NCBI GenBank assembly: GCA_012798935.1
Contig: JAAZMG010000034.1
Location: 1-12,201, forward strand
Direction: 5' to 3'
From: Tissierellia bacterium
GTDB lineage: Bacteria; Bacillota; Clostridia; Tissierellales; Tepidimicrobiaceae
DNA length: 12,201 bases
The notes below the pieces were generated by a model. That model saw only the letters and a list, made by a program, of their open reading frames with translations, had not been told where the DNA came from and did not search any database. Each line of letters begins with the position of its first letter. Positions within the stretch are counted from its first letter, which is position 1. A program made the translations under genes and the position numbers. Shown here piece by piece: positions 5,484-12,201 of the stretch.

Positions 5484-6680
5484 ATGAAAAAGAAAAAAAG
5501 TTTAGGACTTTTCCCAAAATTAATTATAGGGATTGTACTTGGGATAATTGCTGGTAAATTATTTCCTGCAAATATATTAGGAATTTTAGTTACTATAACC
5601 TCTTTATTTGGTAATTTTTTAAATTTTGTTGTACCTCTTATAATAGTTGGATTTGTTGTTCCAGGAATAGCTGATCTTGGAAAAGGAGCTGGAAAACTTC
5701 TTGGATTTACAGTAATACTAGCTTATGCTTCTACAGTAATTGATGGTGTAATTGCTTATGGCGCTTCTAGTACTATATTGCCTAAGATTATTGATTTTGG
5801 TAAACATGTAACATCTAGTAATTTAGAAGAAAACTTATTAGAACCATTTTTTGAAATAGCAATGCCACCTCTATTTGACATTATGTCTGCTATATTAATT
5901 GCATTTGTATTAGGAATAGGGATTGCAGCTATTAAAAATAAAACTATGTATGATTTTTTCAATGGTTTCCAAGACATTGTAAAACTTGTTGTTGAAAAAA
6001 CAATCATTCCATTTTTACCTGTATATATAGCAGGAATTTTTGCTAATATGACTTATGCTGGAAAAATAGTAGAGATATTATCTGTTTATGGTAGGGTATT
6101 TTTACTTGTATTGATTGTTCAATGGGTAGTAGTGTTGATGGAATACTTCATTGCTTCCACTTACAGTGGTGAAATTACAATAGGACAGTTTATTAAAAAT
6201 CAAATTCCTGCATATTTTACTGCTATAGGAACTCAATCTTCTGCAGCAACAATACCAGTAAATCTTGAAGTTGCTAAAGCTAATGGTGTAAGCAAGCAAA
6301 TTAGGGAATTTGTTATACCTTTATGTGGAACTATACATCTTTCAGGTAGTTCAGTAGCCCTTACTATATATGCATCAGCTGTTATGATGATGAGCTCAAT
6401 GCCTATTTCATTTCCTAGGATGCTAGGTTTTATTCTAATGATGGGAATAACTTTAGTAGCAGCACCTGGAGTACCAGGAGGAGCTGTTATGGCGGCTTTA
6501 GGACTATTACAAAGTATGTTAGGCTTTAGTGAAGCTCAATTGGCACTTATGATTGCACTTTATATCGCTCAAGATAGCTTTGGAACTGCATGTTGTGTAT
6601 GTGGAGATAACGCTATAGCTGTAATGGTTAATAAAAAAGCTAAGAAAATGAAATTAGATGTATCAGAAGGTGAAATATAA
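5484..6680 (+). CDS. Divergent dicarboxylate/amino acid:cation symporter family protein (398 aa)
   Basis: Integral membrane transporter of the DAACS (GltP/GltPh, SLC1-like) fold. Visible marks are the hydrophobic N-terminal segments, the serine-rich HP1 tip TQSSAATIP (250-258), the TM7 region GTIHLSG (282-288), the HP2 tip APGVPGG (327-333) and the TM8 stretch D364...T368...G374-D375. Aligned with GltPh, several substrate residues are replaced: NMDGT becomes HLSGS, D390 becomes Y360, R397 becomes G367 and N401 becomes C371, while D394, T398 and D405 are kept. R397 holds the side-chain carboxylate of acidic amino acids, so a glutamate/aspartate substrate is unlikely. The start follows GAGGAGG (5470-5476) at 7 nt. 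The amidase-family gene begins 24 nt downstream, so the pair probably imports and hydrolyses one compound. Confidence 0.85.
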   Translation: MKKKKSLGLFPKLIIGIVLGIIAGKLFPANILGILVTITSLFGNFLNFVVPLIIVGFVVPGIADLGKGAGKLLGFTVILAYASTVIDGVIAYGASSTILPKIIDFGKHVTSSNLEENLLEPFFEIAMPPLFDIMSAILIAFVLGIGIAAIKNKTMYDFFNGFQDIVKLVVEKTIIPFLPVYIAGIFANMTYAGKIVEILSVYGRVFLLVLIVQWVVVLMEYFIASTYSGEITIGQFIKNQIPAYFTAIGTQSSAATIPVNLEVAKANGVSKQIREFVIPLCGTIHLSGSSVALTIYASAVMMMSSMPISFPRMLGFILMMGITLVAAPGVPGGAVMAALGLLQSMLGFSEAQLALMIALYIAQDSFGTACCVCGDNAIAVMVNKKAKKMKLDVSEGEI

Positions 6681-6704
6681 ATTAAAATTTAAGGAGGAAT
6701 TAAT

Positions 6705-7622
6705 ATGGTAAGGATTCCAAGGGATAAAGTAATCTATGAAATGTCAAAAGACAACAAAGCAGTTGTAGAAGTTGAAATTAATGAAGCTTTTGTAGTAGAA
6801 ACTCATGATTGTTACACTGGTACTCTTAAAGATGAAAGTCAGCCAGCTAGCTCAGTACCTTGGGAAAAAATAAATCCTGCTACTGGACCTATTTATATTA
6901 AAGGGGCTAAGCCAGGGGATATTTTAGTAGTAAATATTGACAAAATTCAAATACAAAATAAATGTGTTATGGCCACACAACCAGGATTAGGAGTTACAGG
7001 GGATTCACTTAAATCAGAAACTACAAGATTATTAGATGTAGTTGATAATCAAGTTGTTTTTAATGATAAGGTTAGAATTCCTATAAGACCAATGATAGGG
7101 GTTATAGGTGTAGCTCCAGAAAAGGAACCAGTACTTTGTGGTACTCCAGAGGCACATGGAGGAAATATGGATTGTGCTGAAATTGTTGAAGGAACTAAAC
7201 TATATTTACCTGTATTTCATGAAGGGGCCCTTCTTGCACTAGGAGATGTTCATGCAGTTATGGCAGATGGAGAAGTATCAGTAACAGGCGCAGAGGTTCC
7301 AGCAGAAGTTACTTTAACTTGCGATATTATAAAAGAAGGTCAAAAATATTTAGCTTATCCTATGCTAACTAATGATGAAAAAGTAATGGTAATTCATTCC
7401 GCCGAAACTTTAGAAAAAGCTGTTAAAGGTTCAGTGGAAGATTCTATAAGATTCTTAGGAGTAAATTATGCAATAGATGAAGAAGAAGCTTTAAGATTAT
7501 TAAGTTTAGCAGGAGATGTAAGGATCTGTCAGGTAGTAGATCCTCTAATGACTGTAAGGGTAGAGATGTCAAGAACTATATTAGATCAATTAGGAGATGC
7601 TCATAAGAAGTATAGTTTATAA
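6705..7622 (+). CDS. Acetamidase/formamidase family protein (305 aa)
   Basis: Member of the FmdA/AmdA family, cytoplasmic metal-dependent hydrolases that release ammonia from short amides (formamide, acetamide). Visible family motifs are H34-D35 (ETHDC), NPATGPIYIKGAKPGD (57-72), the H151-G-G-N-M-D156 block and LALGDVHAVMADGE (177-190), which together hold the likely metal and catalytic residues. The length of about 305 aa is usual for the clostridial and archaeal branch, shorter than the ~400-aa fungal-like FmdA. The ATG is preceded by AAGGAGG (6691-6697) at 7 nt. It is translated from the same transcript as the symporter 24 nt upstream and is followed by a terminator at 7670. The true substrate is unknown; pairing with a non-acidic amino-acid-type transporter suggests an amide or cyclic amide taken up from outside. 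Confidence 0.87.
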   Translation: MVRIPRDKVIYEMSKDNKAVVEVEINEAFVVETHDCYTGTLKDESQPASSVPWEKINPATGPIYIKGAKPGDILVVNIDKIQIQNKCVMATQPGLGVTGDSLKSETTRLLDVVDNQVVFNDKVRIPIRPMIGVIGVAPEKEPVLCGTPEAHGGNMDCAEIVEGTKLYLPVFHEGALLALGDVHAVMADGEVSVTGAEVPAEVTLTCDIIKEGQKYLAYPMLTNDEKVMVIHSAETLEKAVKGSVEDSIRFLGVNYAIDEEEALRLLSLAGDVRICQVVDPLMTVRVEMSRTILDQLGDAHKKYSL

Positions 7623-7669
7623 TAATACTTTTTATATTTCATACCAATTATGCAATAATCATAATTACA

Positions 7670-7695
7670 AGCCAACCTTTGCGGTTGGCTTTTTA
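7670..7695 (+). terminator. Rho-independent terminator after the symporter/amidase operon
   Basis: An 8-bp GC-rich stem AGCCAACC (7670-7677) and GGTTGGCT (7683-7690), with a 5-nt loop, followed by a T run. It lies 47 nt after the amidase stop codon. Confidence 0.9.
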
Positions 7696-7842
7696 TATTG
7701 TGCTGAGTGTAGACATTTATCTATGGCTATGACTATCCTATAGCCTAATATATTTTTTATAAATATTAGAACCGATGTATATTTGATTTTATTCTGGATA
7801 CTAATATTTACACAAATTACAAACAAAAAGCAAATAATGATG

Positions 7843-7848
7843 TATAAT
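7843..7848 (+). promoter_or_regulatory. Possible -10 element for the YitT-family gene
   Basis: A perfect TATAAT lies 32 bp before the start codon, at a suitable place given the terminator upstream. The expected -35 position reads CAAACA, a poor match, so this is tentative. The rest of 7696-7842 shows no gene, only a small 6-bp hairpin (GGCTAT 7725-7730, ATAGCC 7740-7745). Confidence 0.35.
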
Positions 7849-7880
7849 GGAACTAAATAATAATTATAAGGAGATTTAGA

Positions 7881-8762
7881 ATGTGCAGTCAATTTATTCA
7901 AAAAATAAAGTCCAAAAAGATTAAAGATATAATAAGGAAATTAGCCTTTATAGTATTGGGAAATTTCCTATGTTCCATAGCATTTAATGTATTCTTTATT
8001 CCTAGCAAACTTTTAAGTGGTGGTGTAGGAGGATTGGGAATCTTAATACAATACTTAACGGATATTCCTGCTGGTATATGGGTATTTATAATAAATATTC
8101 CAATATTCATTATCGGTTCTAAAATGGTTGATAGGGAATTTGCTATATATGGATTTATTTCAATGCTTATTTTTTCTTCTTTATTAACTATAACCAGTGG
8201 AATTGGTAGGTATCTAGTAGTAGATGATATATTGTTAACCTCAGTCTTTGGTGGAATATTTAATGGGGTTGGGATGGGCCTTATGTTTAGAAATAGAGTT
8301 TCTCAAGGTGGTTTCGATATAGTTGCAACTATTCTTAGAAAAAAATATAATGTAAATATTGGAACGGCACTAATGGGAGTAAATACTATAATCATTTCTC
8401 TTTCATCTTTATTGTTTGGGTACAAGTCTGCCATGTATACATTAATAGCCATGTATGTAGGATATAGAGTATTGGATAAGGTACAGACAGGGTTTAATAT
8501 AAAGAAAAATGTAGTTATAGTTTCGGATAAATCTGAAGAATTAGCCAATGCAATTATTAAAAGATTGCATAGAGGAGTTACTTTTTTGGAAGGGATAGGT
8601 GGCTATACCAATGAAGATAAAAAAGTAATATACTGTATAATTACATCTAGGGAGACTGCAAAGTTGAAAAGTATAGTTGATGAAATAGATCCTAATGCTT
8701 TTTTAACCATAAATGATGTAGTAGAAGTAAAGGGAAGAGGGTTTCAGAATATTGGAATGTAG
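7881..8762 (+). CDS. YitT family membrane protein with DUF2179 domain (293 aa)
   Basis: The N-terminal ~200 residues form a hydrophobic YitT (DUF161) region with about six membrane segments (near 20-40, 45-60, 63-81, 88-106, 116-136, 160-196). It includes the glycine-rich LLSGGVGGLGILIQYLTDIPAG and GGIFNGVGMGL...SQGGFD blocks typical of the family. The C-terminal ~75 residues (about 215-290) match the soluble DUF2179 domain, with RGVTFLEGIGGYT and the final VVEVKGRGF motif. The family is common in Firmicutes, often in several copies, and its function is not established; transport has been suggested. AAGGAG (7868-7873) is 7 nt before the ATG. It is isolated from the upstream operon by a terminator and is followed after 103 nt by the amidohydrolase, which seems to have its own ribosome binding site and perhaps its own promoter. 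Confidence 0.9.
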   Translation: MCSQFIQKIKSKKIKDIIRKLAFIVLGNFLCSIAFNVFFIPSKLLSGGVGGLGILIQYLTDIPAGIWVFIINIPIFIIGSKMVDREFAIYGFISMLIFSSLLTITSGIGRYLVVDDILLTSVFGGIFNGVGMGLMFRNRVSQGGFDIVATILRKKYNVNIGTALMGVNTIIISLSSLLFGYKSAMYTLIAMYVGYRVLDKVQTGFNIKKNVVIVSDKSEELANAIIKRLHRGVTFLEGIGGYTNEDKKVIYCIITSRETAKLKSIVDEIDPNAFLTINDVVEVKGRGFQNIGM

Positions 8763-8771
8763 GCATAGGGT

Positions 8772-8801
8772 TTGTAAAGGGGTAGATATAAAGATTTATA
8801 A
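8772..8801 (+). promoter_or_regulatory. Possible promoter for the amidohydrolase gene
   Basis: TTGTAA (8772-8777) and TTATAA (8796-8801) are spaced by 18 bp in the 103-bp gap before the amidohydrolase. Both hexamers are imperfect. With no terminator after the YitT gene, read-through from upstream is equally possible. Confidence 0.3.
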
Positions 8802-8865
8802 GAGAAAAACTAGTAGATCAAAAAATCCGATATTTAGTTAATTAAAACAATTAAGGAGGAATAAG

Positions 8866-10029
8866 ATGTTGTTTATTAAAAATGGCCATATATTTACTAT
8901 GGCAGGGGAAATAATTGAAAAAGGGAATATAATTATTAAAGATGGCAAGATATCAGAAATAGGAAAGGATTTAGTAGCCCCATCGGATGCTAAAATTATA
9001 GATGCAGAAGGGAAAATGGTATTGCCTGGATTTATCGATGCTCATTGTCATATAGGTATGTGGGAAGAAGGCATGGGTTTTGAAGGCGATGATGGCAATG
9101 AGATGGTAGATCCTGTAACACCACAGCTGAGGGCTATAGATGCTATTAATCCAATGGATTTAGCTTTTAAGGAAGCTTATATGGGAGGAGTAACTACAGC
9201 TGTAACAGGCCCTGGATCTGCTAATGTTATAGGAGGAATGTTTGTAGCTTTAAAAACCTATGGTAATAGAGTAGATGATATGATACTTAGAGAACCTGTT
9301 GCTATGAAAATAGCCTTTGGGGAAAATCCAAAAAGAGTATATGAATCTAAGAAGAAATCGCCTATGACTAGAATGGCAACGGCAGCCATATTAAGGGAAA
9401 CTTTGTTTAAAGCAAGGGTATACATGGAAAAGAAGGAAAGAGGAAAAGAAGATCCCTCCAAGATGCCTGAATATGATATGAAAATGGAGGCCTTATCCTT
9501 AGTTTTAAATAAACAAATTCCATTGAAGGCTCATGCCCATAGAGCCGATGATATATTTACTGCAATTCGGATTGCTAAGGAATTCGATGTAGATATTACA
9601 TTAGACCATTGTACAGAAGGGCATTTAATAGCAGATTATTTAGCCAAGGAAGGAAAAGGGGCCATAGTTGGACCAACCCTATCTAGTAGAAGTAAGATTG
9701 AACAGAAAAACCTTACTTTCGATACACCAGGGATTCTTCATGAAGCTGGAGTTAAAATAGCTATAATGACTGATTCTCCGGTAATACCATTACATTATCT
9801 TCCGGTTTGTGCAGGTTTAGCTATTAAATCTGGATTAGATGAAATGGAAGCATTAAAAGCTATAACAATAAATCCAGCTGAAATTATAGGTATTGATGAT
9901 AGGGTAGGAAGTATTGAAGTGGGAAAGGATGCAGATATAGTAATATTTGATGGTAATCCAGTCAAGGATATAAATTGTAAAACCTATGCAACTATAATAG
10001 ATGGAAAAGTTGTTTATAGCCAAATATAA
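8866..10029 (+). CDS. Metal-dependent amidohydrolase, imidazolonepropionase-like (387 aa)
   Basis: A cytoplasmic TIM-barrel hydrolase of the amidohydrolase superfamily. The N-terminal ~55 and C-terminal ~45 residues form the usual small beta domain (KNGHIFTMAGE... and GSIEVGKDADIVIFDGNP). Metal and catalytic residues are visible in order: H60-x-H62 (PGFIDAHCHIG), H223/H225 (KAHAHRADD), H248 (TLDHCTEG) and D303 (IMTDSPV). No obvious carboxylated lysine motif is seen after the HxH, which suggests a mononuclear or imidazolonepropionase-type site. Such enzymes hydrolyse C-N bonds of cyclic amides, dipeptides or deaminate rings; the substrate here is unknown. AAGGAGG (8853-8859) is 6 nt before the ATG. 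It is the third amide-cleaving hydrolase in the window, supporting a local theme of nitrogen-compound breakdown. It converges on mnmH/selU with a shared terminator. Confidence 0.88.
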   Translation: MLFIKNGHIFTMAGEIIEKGNIIIKDGKISEIGKDLVAPSDAKIIDAEGKMVLPGFIDAHCHIGMWEEGMGFEGDDGNEMVDPVTPQLRAIDAINPMDLAFKEAYMGGVTTAVTGPGSANVIGGMFVALKTYGNRVDDMILREPVAMKIAFGENPKRVYESKKKSPMTRMATAAILRETLFKARVYMEKKERGKEDPSKMPEYDMKMEALSLVLNKQIPLKAHAHRADDIFTAIRIAKEFDVDITLDHCTEGHLIADYLAKEGKGAIVGPTLSSRSKIEQKNLTFDTPGILHEAGVKIAIMTDSPVIPLHYLPVCAGLAIKSGLDEMEALKAITINPAEIIGIDDRVGSIEVGKDADIVIFDGNPVKDINCKTYATIIDGKVVYSQI

Positions 10030-10032
10030 GTT

Positions 10033-10069
10033 AATAGAAGCAATGGGGATAGTCTCCACTGCTTCTATT
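10033..10069. terminator. Bidirectional terminator between convergent genes
   Basis: A stem of about 16 pairs forms from AATAGAAGCA (10033-10042) plus the next six bases and their partners ending in TGCTTCTATT (10060-10069), with one mismatch and one G-U pair. The right arm contains the mnmH/selU stop codon (10065-10067), and the left arm begins 4 nt after the amidohydrolase stop. There is no long T run on either side, so efficiency may be moderate. Confidence 0.7.
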
Positions 10070-11093
10070 GATTAGCGTTAACCCAATTAATTATATTCTG
10101 AGAAGTATTTTTACTTTTCTCATTATAAAAGATGGCATTATACTTTCTATTTTTATACTCATATAGGGGATCATAATATTTAACTATTAGTTCTTGGATT
10201 ACTTTTTCATATTCATGCCTATTAATTAGCTCAGTATATCTATCAATATTTCTATCTCCAAGATGACTTCTTAGAAGATTTAATGAGGAAATAAGTTCTT
10301 TATCAGTATTATGAACATAATCTTTCAAGATATTGTTAATTCTTGTTTCCATACTAGCTTCAATCTTTATATTTATCCCATTACCCATGGCATTGTAAAG
10401 ATAAGTAGGTATTATATCATTTCCTATTCTTCTACTTTCACCTTCCACAAATACTAGATCTGTTTTCCTATTTATTAGGGATTCATATACTAGGGATTCA
10501 AACATTTTTTGAGTATTTTGCTCACCTAGTCCAACGCTACCAAGGGCAGAACCCCTATGATTAGCACAACCTTCCAGATTAAGTATATCCATTCCCTTTT
10601 TTTTAAGGATTTTTAAAATATCTGTCTTACCTGTTCCAGCATTTCCATAGAGGACAACAAATTGAACTTTTTTAACTAAAGATGGCAGATTATTATTGAT
10701 ATATTTTCTATAAGCTTTATATCCTCCATCAAGTTTAAAGGCGTTTATTCCAAGGGACATAAAAAGAGAAACTAAAGAGCTACTCCTTAGTCCTCCTCTT
10801 GCACAGAAAAAGATAAGTTTGCTATATTGTTTGTCAAGTTTTGAAATCTTATGGTAGATATTTGGAAGCCTTTTTGCAGCATATTTTACACCAATTTTTT
10901 TAGCTTTTTCTATACTTTCCTGCATATATATTGTACCTATTAATTTTCTTTCCTCATCGTTAAAAAGTGGAATATTAATAGCCTTTGGAATAGTTTGGGC
11001 CTTATATTCAGATGGACTTCTCACATCTATTAGTACATAGTTTGCATTTTTTCTATCCTTATCTAGGATTTCATATTTAATTGTTTTATACAT
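10065..11093 (-). CDS. mnmH: tRNA 2-selenouridine synthase MnmH/SelU (342 aa)
   Basis: Cytoplasmic tRNA-modifying enzyme that uses selenophosphate to turn 2-thiouridine at wobble position 34 into 2-selenouridine, through a geranylated intermediate, in Lys, Glu and Gln tRNAs. The N-terminal rhodanese domain (about 1-135) carries C97 in FFCARGGLRSSSL, the same position as the essential cysteine of the E. coli enzyme. The second half holds a P-loop GNAGTGKT (150-157) and the family motifs GCANHRGSALG and VEGESRRIG. Length is close to the 364-aa E. coli protein. The ATG at 11093 is chosen because AAGGGA lies 5 nt upstream; a TTG 33 bp earlier overlaps a hairpin and has no ribosome binding site. 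It implies that this organism makes selenophosphate (SelD), encoded elsewhere. It lies downstream of the cyclic 2,3-DPG synthetase-like gene on the same strand. Confidence 0.93.
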   Translation of the reverse strand: MYKTIKYEILDKDRKNANYVLIDVRSPSEYKAQTIPKAINIPLFNDEERKLIGTIYMQESIEKAKKIGVKYAAKRLPNIYHKISKLDKQYSKLIFFCARGGLRSSSLVSLFMSLGINAFKLDGGYKAYRKYINNNLPSLVKKVQFVVLYGNAGTGKTDILKILKKKGMDILNLEGCANHRGSALGSVGLGEQNTQKMFESLVYESLINRKTDLVFVEGESRRIGNDIIPTYLYNAMGNGINIKIEASMETRINNILKDYVHNTDKELISSLNLLRSHLGDRNIDRYTELINRHEYEKVIQELIVKYYDPLYEYKNRKYNAIFYNEKSKNTSQNIINWVNANQ

Positions 11094-11098
11094 AAAAG

Positions 11099-11104
11099 TC
11101 CCTT
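11099..11104 (-). promoter_or_regulatory. Ribosome binding site that fixes the mnmH/selU start at 11093
   Basis: AAGGGA on the minus strand (within GAAGAAGGGA), 5 nt before the ATG at 11093. It begins only 7 nt after the end of the 11112-11158 hairpin. Confidence 0.75.
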
Positions 11105-11111
11105 CTTCTAT

Positions 11112-11158
11112 TATAATATATATCAATACTAGTATAAACAGTATTGATATATATTATA
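11112..11158. repeat. 19-bp perfect inverted repeat between two minus-strand genes
   Basis: The arms 11112-11130 and 11140-11158 are exact reverse complements, with a 9-nt centre. The stem is AT-rich, with an AGTATTGATA core, and no T run follows in the transcribed (minus) direction, so it is not an ordinary terminator. It fills most of the gap between the cyclic 2,3-DPG synthetase-like stop codon and the mnmH/selU ribosome binding site. It could be an RNA processing or stability hairpin, or a regulator binding site. Confidence 0.8.
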
Positions 11159-11183
11159 TATTAGACAGGCTTTGAAGTCTATT

Positions 11184-12201
11184 TTATTTTCCAAGCTCAT
11201 GCTCTTCCATAAATTCCTTCAATATCTGATCAAGGCTAGGTCCTTGAACTTCACCAAATTCATAATGTACTCGTGTATAGGGTTTGTTTATATTGATTAC
11301 CCTAGTTAAGTCAATTGGTGTACCTATAATAACGGAATCGCAATCCGTATTGTTGATGGTTTCTTCTAAATCTTTTAATTGCTGCTTGCCATAGCCCATA
11401 GCTGGTAACAGGGAACCAATATCCTTATAGATATTAAAAGTTTCTGTAAGTTTCCCCACTGTATAGGGTCGAGGGTCTACCAATTTTTTTGCCTCAAATC
11501 GCTTTGCTGCAACTGTTCCTGCTCCTAATTTCATTCCTCCATGGGTTAAAGTAGGGCCATCTTCTACAACTAATACACTTTTATTTTTAATTAAATCTGG
11601 ATTATCTACAGTAATTTTAGATTCTGCTTTGATGATCTTAGCTTTTGGATTTACCATTTGGATATTCTTTTCCACTTGATTTATAGATTCTATATCAGCG
11701 CTATCGATTTTGTTAATAATTGCTACATCTGCCAGCCTTAAACTTACTTCCCCAGGATAGTAGTTTATTTCATCCCCTGGACGATGAGGGTCTAATATGG
11801 TAATGGCTAAATCCGATTCATAAAAGGAAAAATCATTATTTCCCCCATCCCAAATAATAACATCGCAGCCATCTGGGTCTTTTTCAGCTGCTCTTAAAAT
11901 ATCTTCATAATCCACACCTGCATATATAATATTTCCTCGTTCAACATGGGGTTCATATTCTTCCATTTCTTCAATAGTGCAATCATGTTTCTTTAAATCC
12001 TCTATGGTGGCAAATCTTTGTACCCTTTGGGCAGCCAAATCTCCATAGGGCATTGGGTGTCTAATTGCAACAACTTTAAGATCCTGAGCCATTAGATATT
12101 CAATAATTTTACGGGATGTTTGACTTTTACCACAACCTGTTCTAACGGCACAAACCGATATTACAGGTTTACTACTCTTTATCATTGTGCTTTTAGGTCC
12201 A
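11184..12201 (-). CDS. Cyclic 2,3-diphosphoglycerate synthetase-like GTPase/ATPase, partial
   Basis: Homologue of archaeal cyclic 2,3-diphosphoglycerate synthetase, which closes 2,3-DPG to its cyclic form using ATP. At the visible start is a P-loop VCAVRTGCGKSQTSR, followed by VIIWDGGNNDF as a Walker-B-like segment, VAIINKIDSAD as a nucleotide-base motif, and the family C-terminus (DPRPYTVG, LLPAMGYGKQQLKDLEETINNTDCD, GTPIDL, YTRVHYEFGE). An ATG at 12185 looks like a start but is not convincing: the frame stays open to the window edge, reading GPKST just before it, which fits the family's conserved LGPK linker after an N-terminal domain of about 110 residues. So the 5' end lies outside the window. 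Bacteria are not known to accumulate cyclic 2,3-DPG, so the real reaction here is uncertain. It is followed after 90 nt by mnmH/selU. Confidence 0.82.
   Translation of the reverse strand, partial: GPKSTMIKSSKPVISVCAVRTGCGKSQTSRKIIEYLMAQDLKVVAIRHPMPYGDLAAQRVQRFATIEDLKKHDCTIEEMEEYEPHVERGNIIYAGVDYEDILRAAEKDPDGCDVIIWDGGNNDFSFYESDLAITILDPHRPGDEINYYPGEVSLRLADVAIINKIDSADIESINQVEKNIQMVNPKAKIIKAESKITVDNPDLIKNKSVLVVEDGPTLTHGGMKLGAGTVAAKRFEAKKLVDPRPYTVGKLTETFNIYKDIGSLLPAMGYGKQQLKDLEETINNTDCDSVIIGTPIDLTRVININKPYTRVHYEFGEVQGPSLDQILKEFMEEHELGK

Noticed and set aside
9853..10059. Minus-strand 68-codon ORF over the amidohydrolase end and terminator
   Set aside because: It overlaps conserved amidohydrolase sequence and the hairpin terminator and shows no protein-like features.
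11094..11126. TTG start at 11126 for mnmH/selU
   Set aside because: It lies inside the inverted repeat, has no ribosome binding site, and the extra 11 residues are not part of the rhodanese domain.
12183..12185. ATG at 12185 as the start of the cyclic 2,3-DPG synthetase-like gene
   Set aside because: The frame stays open to the window edge with a family-like GPKST just upstream, and the known proteins have about 110 more N-terminal residues.
1..12201. CRISPR array, tRNA or rRNA genes
   Set aside because: No regularly spaced repeats and no tRNA- or rRNA-like conserved segments were seen on either strand.

Overview
The window looks like chromosomal DNA from a low-GC, anaerobic Firmicute of class Clostridia. 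An amino-acid-fermenting group such as the Tissierellales would fit, but no rRNA or other phylogenetic marker is present to settle it. Supporting signs are the very AT-rich codon use, strong AAGGAGG-type ribosome binding sites, a YitT-family membrane protein, a selenium-dependent tRNA-modification gene (mnmH/selU) and a bacterial homologue of archaeal cyclic 2,3-diphosphoglycerate synthetase.

Layout. (1) 119-1626: a complete IS4-family insertion sequence (128-1617, 1490 bp) with 14-bp terminal inverted repeats and a perfect 9-bp target duplication. Its transposase is intact and its leader can fold over the ribosome binding site. (2) 1751-3838, minus strand: a two-gene unit for a cysteine amidohydrolase of the isochorismatase family and an APC-family permease. 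(3) 3854-4743: non-coding DNA holding decayed, fused remnants of two transposases, one of them related to the intact IS4 element. (4) 4760-5179: a small PPC/DUF296 protein closed by a very strong hairpin terminator. (5) 5306-7695: a promoter, a leader with a possible 16-codon ORF and a GNRA-capped hairpin, then a divergent dicarboxylate/amino-acid:cation symporter-family transporter and an acetamidase/formamidase-family hydrolase, then a terminator. (6) 7881-10029: a YitT-family protein and a metal-dependent amidohydrolase. (7) Convergent to these, and sharing a hairpin terminator with them, are minus-strand mnmH/selU and the cyclic 2,3-DPG synthetase-like gene, which runs off the right edge.

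Taken together: three unrelated amide-bond hydrolases (isochorismatase-type, acetamidase/formamidase-type and metallo-amidohydrolase) lie within about 7 kb, two of them each paired with a transporter. This suggests uptake and hydrolysis of small nitrogenous compounds, but the substrates cannot be read from the sequence. The transporter at 5484-6680 has lost the arginine and other residues that bind acidic amino acids, so its substrate is probably not glutamate or aspartate. Three annotated-style starts (GTG at 3847, GTG at 4751, TTG at 11126) are replaced here by downstream ATGs with better-placed ribosome binding sites.
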